NCBI GenBank assembly: GCA_023460715.1
Contig: JAEWPH010000195.1
Span: 1 to 10,285, forward strand
Direction: 5' to 3'
From: Pseudomonadota bacterium
GTDB taxonomy: Bacteria > Pseudomonadota > Gammaproteobacteria > Burkholderiales > Burkholderiaceae_C
DNA: 10,285 nt
In this document: piece after piece, positions 6,827 to 10,285 of the stretch
How the letters are laid out: the number at the start of each line of letters is the position of its first letter
How positions within the stretch are numbered: position 1 is the stretch's first letter
Made by a program: the position numbers and the translations under genes
Notes under the pieces: generated by a model
Told to the model about the DNA's origin: nothing
Database searches by the model: none
Seen by the model: the letters and a program-made list of their open reading frames with translations, nothing else

Positions 6827-7234
6827 ATGACGCCCTTTCCCTTTCCTGTGCGTACCGAATGCCCCCCCGGGGCCTGCGTGTGCGACCGCGATGCCCTGCT
6901 GCAGTCGCCCGACGCCGAAGGTGCGAAGGTGCTGCGCCTGACGCGCGAGGAAGAAAAGCGCCTGGTGCAGCGCCTGGAGAACGTGCAGAGCCTGGCCGAG
7001 CTGCGGCGCATCGAGGCACGGCTGCAGGAGCAACTGGGTATCCGGCTGAGCATCACGGTCAGCCCGAACGAGGTGCGCACGCTGCGCGGCATCGCCATCC
7101 TCGTGCACGAACAGCGGGGCCTGTGCCGCAAGACGCGCCAGGCCCTTCCCGCGGCCATCAAGAAGGGCATGGAGCAGTGCCCCGATATCGCCTACGAACT
7201 GCTGAACGAAGGCGGACTCTTCGCCGACTCCTGA
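6827..7234 (+). CDS. conserved-looking hypothetical protein with an N-terminal C-x4-C-x-C motif
   Basis: The product is 135 aa; I do not recognise the family. A short N-terminus carries C12-x4-C17-x-C19 (ECPPGACVCDRDAL), which could bind zinc or an Fe-S cluster or be redox-active; two more cysteines are at C100 and C118. Residues about 38-72 (LTREEEKRLVQRLENV onward) are strongly charged and helical, probably a short coiled coil, followed by a compact region with the pattern ISVSPNEVRTLRG-like (residues 76-88: ITVSPNEVRTLRG). There is no signal peptide or membrane segment, so it is probably cytoplasmic. ATG 6827 was preferred over the in-frame ATG at 6752 because TAGAAT (6795-6800) lies between them and the upstream 25 residues look non-coding. 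There is no Shine-Dalgarno. It is transcribed divergently from the phosphatase gene. Confidence 0.75.
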   Translation: MTPFPFPVRTECPPGACVCDRDALLQSPDAEGAKVLRLTREEEKRLVQRLENVQSLAELRRIEARLQEQLGIRLSITVSPNEVRTLRGIAILVHEQRGLCRKTRQALPAAIKKGMEQCPDIAYELLNEGGLFADS

Positions 7235-7353
7235 GCGGCGGGTGGGCAGTGACAGGGGGGCGCTGGCCCGACGCGCTGCCGGTACCAAGGCCGATCGGCC
7301 TACAGCGAACCCTGCGCGCCGCGGCCCAGAATAGGGCAGCTTTTTTTCGATGC

Positions 7354-7358
7354 AGGAG
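7354..7358 (+). promoter_or_regulatory. Shine-Dalgarno AGGAG fixing the start at 7365
   Basis: AGGAG lies 6 bases before ATG 7365. It overlaps the first codons that would be read from the alternative in-frame ATG at 7350, which has only a T run (7341-7347) upstream. This favours 7365. Confidence 0.8.
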
Positions 7359-7364
7359 TGTGAG

Positions 7365-7586
7365 ATGGCTGCTTCCCCCTTGTTGCAGGAAACCGTGTTC
7401 GGCGTGGCCGATGGCGCCACCTACTCGGGCATGTTGTGCCAGGAAGAGGGTGGGCATTTCTATTACCGGCAGGCCCAGGTGGATGGGCACAACCTGCCGT
7501 TGCCCGACAACCGCTGGCCCACCCGCGACGCGGCGGTCCAGGCGCTGGCCGAGATCGCATCGGGCGCGCGCCGGCCGGGCGAGTAG
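7365..7586 (+). CDS. small hypothetical protein, 73 aa
   Basis: I do not recognise this protein. It is soluble-looking, with no signal or membrane segment. The N-terminal half (LLQETVFGVADGATYSGMLC) looks beta-rich; the middle has an aromatic strand (GGHFYYRQAQVDG) and the C-terminal part (RWPTRDAAVQALAEIASGAR) an amphipathic helix. The beta-then-helix layout suggests one small folded domain. A strong AGGAG ribosome site supports real translation. It lies 130 bases after the Cys-motif gene and 127 bases before the SMR gene, on the same strand; CAGAAT at 7327-7332 may be its -10. Co-transcription with either neighbour is possible but not shown. Confidence 0.75.
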   Translation: MAASPLLQETVFGVADGATYSGMLCQEEGGHFYYRQAQVDGHNLPLPDNRWPTRDAAVQALAEIASGARRPGE

Positions 7587-7614
7587 CCCCGCCCCGGGTG
7601 CTGGCGCCCGCCGC

Positions 7615-7620
7615 TACCAT
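7615..7620 (+). promoter_or_regulatory. possible -10 hexamer TACCAT before the SMR gene
   Basis: TACCAT is a 4/6 match to TATAAT, 93 bases before ATG 7714, at the end of a GC-rich gap. There is no matching -35. A longer leader than for the neighbouring genes would follow. Weak call. Confidence 0.2.
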
Positions 7621-7698
7621 CGCGGTTCGGCATGCCGCTGCCGACCGAGCGCCGCACCGCCTGTGCATGCCGGCGCGACGCGGCTGCACTGTATGCAA

Positions 7699-7705
7699 AG
7701 AGGAA
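7699..7705 (+). promoter_or_regulatory. Shine-Dalgarno (AGAGGAA) fixing the SMR start at 7714
   Basis: AGAGGAA ends 8 bases before ATG 7714. The other in-frame ATG (7693) lies upstream of it, and EmrE-type proteins start only a few residues before the first helix, so 7714 is preferred. Confidence 0.75.
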
Positions 7706-7713
7706 CCGATGCG

Positions 7714-8058
7714 ATGAGTCTGACGACCAGCTATGTGCTGCTGGGATTTGCCATCCTGAGCGAGGTGATGGGTACCACCGCCCTCAAGGCTTCGGAAGGC
7801 TTCACGCGGCTGTGGCCCAGCCTGTTCACCGTCGTGGCGTACGGCGTGTCTTTCTATCTGCTGTCGCTCACGCTCAAGGTGCTGCCCACCGGCATCGCCT
7901 ACGCCATCTGGTCCGGCGTGGGCATCGTGCTGATCTCGGGCATTGGCTGGGTGTTCTTCGGCCAGCGGCTGGACCTGCCGGCCCTGCTGGGCATGGGGCT
8001 GATCATCGCGGGCGTGCTGGTGGTCAATCTGTTTTCCAAGAGCGTGGGCGGCCACTGA
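7714..8058 (+). CDS. emrE: small multidrug resistance (SMR) exporter, EmrE/QacE type
   Basis: The product is 114 aa, the usual SMR length, with four hydrophobic helices at about 5-23, 33-53, 58-80 and 88-107. Residues match E. coli EmrE with a constant offset of three: E17 (E14, the proton/substrate site), Y43 (Y40), Y63 (Y60), W66 (W63), and G93/G100 (the helix-4 dimer glycines). The motifs AILSEVMGTTALKASEGFTR and PTGIAYAIWSGVGIVLIS are almost EmrE-identical. Family knowledge indicates an antiparallel inner-membrane dimer that exchanges protons for quaternary ammonium and other lipophilic cations. Conserved EmrE-like residues argue for the drug-exporting branch rather than the guanidinium (Gdx/SugE) branch. 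No riboswitch is evident upstream. It converges on the small minus-strand ORF, with 34 bases between their stops. Confidence 0.93.
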   Translation: MSLTTSYVLLGFAILSEVMGTTALKASEGFTRLWPSLFTVVAYGVSFYLLSLTLKVLPTGIAYAIWSGVGIVLISGIGWVFFGQRLDLPALLGMGLIIAGVLVVNLFSKSVGGH

Positions 8059-8092
8059 GCAGACACGGCCGCGCCCGCATCGCGAGCCGGCT

Positions 8093-8278
8093 TCAGCCCT
8101 GCGCCTGCACCTCGCCCACCCAGGGGTCGGCGAACTGGCACTCGTCCGGTTCGTAGAAGGGCACGTCGCCCTTGTAGGGCATCAGCTGGTCGGACATCTG
8201 GCGCTGCGGCAGCGCCAGAACCGGCTGCCCCATCTGCCGGGCGGCAGCCTCTTCAAGGTGGTGGTCGAACGAGAACAT
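8093..8278 (-). CDS. small hypothetical protein, 61 aa
   Basis: I do not recognise this protein. It is hydrophilic, acidic to neutral, with no signal or membrane segment: a helical N-terminus (FDHHLEEAAARQMGQPVLAL) and a Pro/aromatic C-terminal part (VPFYEPDECQFADPWVGEV). Coding is supported by third positions: 56 of 61 codons end in G or C, as expected for a real gene here, and no competing gene covers the opposite strand. ATG 8276-8278 is the only clear start; a GGGG stretch about 5 bases upstream on the minus strand is a weak ribosome site. It is convergent with the SMR gene and divergent from the ParB-like gene (172 bp between starts). Confidence 0.65.
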   Translation of the reverse strand: MFSFDHHLEEAAARQMGQPVLALPQRQMSDQLMPYKGDVPFYEPDECQFADPWVGEVQAQG

Positions 8279-8412
8279 GCAAAACCCCGGCGTGGTGGGC
8301 AGGCAGGATGGCCTGCACCGATTGAGCCGCCGGCGTCTGTCCGCGGCCGTCAGCAGGTGGGGGCAGGCCCTGTCGGAGCGGGCCTACGCGGCCCGGGTCC
8401 AGGCAATCTCCC

Positions 8413-8418
8413 TAGAAT
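8413..8418 (+). promoter_or_regulatory. -10-like hexamer TAGAAT before the ParB-like gene
   Basis: TAGAAT ends 32 bases before ATG 8451. It repeats the hexamer and flanking TC-x-C and G seen at 6795. No -35 is recognisable. It supports ATG 8451 over the in-frame upstream ATG at 8277. Confidence 0.45.
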
Positions 8419-8450
8419 GCCGCCCTTTGCCGGCAATTGCCTCCTGCGCC

Positions 8451-9281
8451 ATGAACATCATCGTCAATGAAGAACTGAAAGCCTATATCGACCCATTGAC
8501 CCCCCAGGAACACGAAGCGCTGGAGCGCAGCATCCTGGCGGAGGGCTGCCGCGATGCGCTGGTGCTCTGGGGCGATCTGCTCATCGACGGGCACAACCGC
8601 TATGGCATCTGCAGCAAGCACGGACTGCCGTTCCAGACCGTGCAGAACACGCAGTTCCAGTCGATGGAAGATGTACACCTGTGGATGATCGACCAGCACC
8701 TGGGGCGGCGCAGCGTGTCCGACTTCCAGCGCGGCGTACTGGCGTTGCGCAAGAAGGAGATCGTGGCCGCACGCCGTGCCCGCCAGGCCGAACCCGCCGA
8801 GGACGCGCCGGCGGCTGTCGAGCCGGCTGCGCCGCTGGGCGTGTCCGGCGCAGACGAGTCGCTCAAGAGCCGCGAGGACGTGGCCAAGGCCGCCCGCCTC
8901 AGCAGCAGCCAGGTGGTGATGATCGAGAAGATCCAGAAGCAGGCCGCCCCTGAACTGGTGGCGGCCGTGAAGTCCGGTGTCATCTCCCTCAATGCGGCGG
9001 CCGCGGTGGCCAGCCTGCCGGCCCAGGAACAGGCCGCCGCGGCTGCGGGCGGCAAGGACGAGCTCAAGCAGGCCGCCAAGCGCGTGCGCGAGGCCAAGCG
9101 CAAGCCGGCCGCCGAACCGGCGACTGAGGGCGGAGCGCCCGCAGCCGAAGCCGCCCCCGCGGCGATGCCGGCGGACGGACTCGATGAAGTCGGAGCGCTG
9201 CGCCAGCGCGTGGCTGAACTGACGGCCGAGAACGCGGCGCTGCGGGCCGAGCTGGAGCGCTACCAGGCCCCCGCTTTCTGA
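8451..9281 (+). CDS. ParB/Spo0J-like DNA-binding protein (orphan, no ParA in view)
   Basis: The product is 276 aa. Residues 1-85 resemble the ParB/sulfiredoxin-like N-domain: PLTPQEHEALERSILAEG, then a strand and the turn L-I-D-G-H-N-R-Y (44-51). The usual ParB box II motif (GERRxRA-like, CTP contact) is replaced by DGHNRY, as in ParB-like proteins outside chromosome segregation. An Ala/Pro/Glu linker (about 110-133) leads to a helix-turn-helix-like segment, SREDVAKAARLSSSQVVMIEK (140-160), and a following helical region (170-190). A basic, Ala/Pro-rich tether follows (about 205-240). Residues 250-268 form a leucine zipper (L250, V254, L257, N261, L264, L268) with a buried Asn, consistent with a two-stranded parallel dimer. 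Probably a DNA-binding regulator or partition-like protein; the target is unknown. No ParA gene is adjacent, and no parS-like 16-mer was noticed. Confidence 0.75.
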   Translation: MNIIVNEELKAYIDPLTPQEHEALERSILAEGCRDALVLWGDLLIDGHNRYGICSKHGLPFQTVQNTQFQSMEDVHLWMIDQHLGRRSVSDFQRGVLALRKKEIVAARRARQAEPAEDAPAAVEPAAPLGVSGADESLKSREDVAKAARLSSSQVVMIEKIQKQAAPELVAAVKSGVISLNAAAAVASLPAQEQAAAAAGGKDELKQAAKRVREAKRKPAAEPATEGGAPAAEAAPAAMPADGLDEVGALRQRVAELTAENAALRAELERYQAPAF

Positions 9282-9372
9282 TCGGGCGCGCTGCGGCGGG
9301 GCGTTGCGCCACTGGCCGTGCGCACCCCGGCCATGAAGGCCTTGGCCTACACGAGCGTGCGAACTCAGCCCC

Positions 9373-9378
9373 TATCAT
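9373..9378 (+). promoter_or_regulatory. -10-like hexamer TATCAT before the sensor gene
   Basis: TATCAT has one mismatch to TATAAT and ends 27 bases before ATG 9406, the same geometry as the TAGAAT boxes at 6795 and 8413. There is no clear -35 and no Shine-Dalgarno. Confidence 0.45.
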
Positions 9379-9405
9379 CCGGCACCACTTCATCTGCGTC
9401 CGTAC

Positions 9406-10285
9406 ATGACTCCCTCCTCTTTCGCGGAAGAACGCCAGCGCGGTCAGCGCCGCGTCATGCCGCTGCAGCTTCTGATCGGTTTCGTCCTGGCGGCCCTGGC
9501 GACCGCCACCATGGCCCTGTTCACCTACCAGTCGCAGGTCCAGCGTTCGGAGGCGGTGGAGAAGATGAATGCCGCGGTCGAGACCATCTCGCAGCTGCAA
9601 GCGGTGCTCAACACGATGAAGAACGCCGAGACGGGCCAGCGGGGCTACCTGCTCACCGGAGAGGATCGGTACCTCGAACCCTTCAATACCGCGGCCATGG
9701 CCTTGGGCCAGGAACTGCAGCGCCTGGCCGTGCTGACGCAGGACCGCCCGCTGCAGGTGCGCCGCTTCGACCAGCTCAAGCGCCTGACGTCGCAGAAGAT
9801 GCAAGAGCTGGAAGACACCATCGCCCTGCAGCGCGCAGGCAAGCGCGACGAGGCCGTGGCGCTGGTGCGCAGCGACCTGGGCCTGCTGTCGATGGACAAC
9901 ATCCGCAACGTGCTGCGCGAGATGCTCATGGCCGAGCGCCAGGAGCTGGAGTCGCGCCGCAAGGCCTGGGAAGAGGCCGCCAACTTCGCCGCCTACCTGA
10001 TGTGGGGCAGCTCGGTGGTCCTGCTGCTGCTGATTGGCGGCTCGGCCGCCATGACGGCCGCCGACCACCGTTCCAAGGCGCGCGAGAACTGGATCAAGAG
10101 CGGCCTGGTCGGCCTGGGCGGCCGGCTGCAGGGCGATCACCGTCTGCAGGATCTCGGCCCCATGGCGCTGGAGTACCTGGCCGGCTGGCTGGGTGCCAAG
10201 ATCGGCGCCGTCTACGTGACCGAGGGGCATGGCCTGTACCAGCGCATGGGCGGCTACGCGCAGCCGGGCGGCCGCGCCCGCGGCC
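9406..10285 (+). CDS. membrane sensor with CHASE3 and GAF domains, probably a hybrid histidine kinase (3' end missing)
   Basis: The frame runs off the right edge; 293 codons are visible. After a basic N-terminus, a membrane helix lies at about 19-39. The CHASE3 sensor domain spans about 45-190, with its hallmark K-N-A-E-T-G-Q-R-G-Y-L-L-T-G at 72-85. A second helix at about 196-218 ends in the cytoplasm, followed by the start of a GAF domain from about 245 (GPMALEYLAGWLGAKIGAVYV). In known proteins with this order, a PAS or further signalling part, a histidine kinase core and often receiver domains follow, giving an environmental sensor; the output domain cannot be seen here. It lies 124 bases after the ParB-like gene, and the TATCAT at 9373 suggests its own promoter. 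ATG 9406 is the natural start for the first membrane helix. Confidence 0.88.
   Translation, partial: MTPSSFAEERQRGQRRVMPLQLLIGFVLAALATATMALFTYQSQVQRSEAVEKMNAAVETISQLQAVLNTMKNAETGQRGYLLTGEDRYLEPFNTAAMALGQELQRLAVLTQDRPLQVRRFDQLKRLTSQKMQELEDTIALQRAGKRDEAVALVRSDLGLLSMDNIRNVLREMLMAERQELESRRKAWEEAANFAAYLMWGSSVVLLLLIGGSAAMTAADHRSKARENWIKSGLVGLGGRLQGDHRLQDLGPMALEYLAGWLGAKIGAVYVTEGHGLYQRMGGYAQPGGRARG

Noticed and set aside
4546..8058. An open frame of 1170 codons on the + strand covering the phosphatase, the Cys-motif gene, the 73-aa gene and the SMR gene.
   Set aside because: Most of it is antisense to, or out of frame with, well-supported genes. Its translation is low-complexity Gly/Ala/His/Arg, and only its last 114 codons (the SMR exporter) are real.
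8277..8450. Longer N-terminus for the ParB-like protein from ATG 8277.
   Set aside because: The extra 58 residues look like translated promoter region, overlap TAGAAT at 8413, and would run back to the start of the divergent 61-aa gene; the ParB-like domain begins naturally at 8451.
9064..10230. A 388-codon minus-strand open frame.
   Set aside because: It is antisense to the ParB-like and CHASE3-GAF genes, which have recognisable domains. Its own translation is Gln/His/Arg-rich with no domain.

Overview
GC-rich DNA with about 92% G/C third positions in the one gene counted, a small multidrug transporter close to EmrE, and a palindromic intergenic repeat of a kind I associate with Acidovorax and other Comamonadaceae. 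This points to a betaproteobacterial chromosome, probably Acidovorax/Paracidovorax-like. That assignment is inference. No IS element, integrase, CRISPR array, tRNA or rRNA is visible.

Layout. Bases 1-1203 hold the 3' part of an RND-efflux outer-membrane factor (NodT type). Bases 1430-4404 form a likely copper-handling block on the + strand. It has a small DUF2946-like membrane protein with Cys/His ligands, then a 434-bp intergenic region full of inverted repeats, then a TonB-dependent copper receptor of the OprC/NosA family. The receptor keeps the CxxxM and HxM residues that bind copper in OprC, and adds two Met-rich segments, one encoded by four perfect 9-bp tandem repeats. It ends at a strong intrinsic terminator (4419-4446), followed directly by an imperfect palindromic repeat (4449-4554).

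Bases 4618-6588 (- strand, convergent) encode a lipoprotein acid phosphatase of the PAP2 superfamily with all three catalytic motifs and a C-terminal autotransporter-type beta-strand repeat. From 6827 the + strand carries a Cys-motif hypothetical protein, a 73-aa hypothetical protein and an EmrE/QacE-type SMR exporter. A 61-aa minus-strand ORF with strong coding bias (8093-8278) lies between the exporter and a ParB-like protein (8451-9281). The ParB-like protein has a nuclease-like N-domain, an HTH-like middle and a leucine-zipper C-terminus, but no ParA partner in view. The window ends inside a CHASE3-GAF sensor protein (9406 to the edge), probably a hybrid histidine kinase.

The DUF2946 and OprC genes plausibly act together in copper uptake or sensing. 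The other genes look like independently transcribed neighbours. Several have a -10-like hexamer (TAGAAT or TATCAT) 26-32 bases before the ATG and no clear Shine-Dalgarno sequence. The points most worth a second look are the structured region before oprC, the ParB-like orphan, the 61-aa gene and the phosphatase/beta-repeat chimera.
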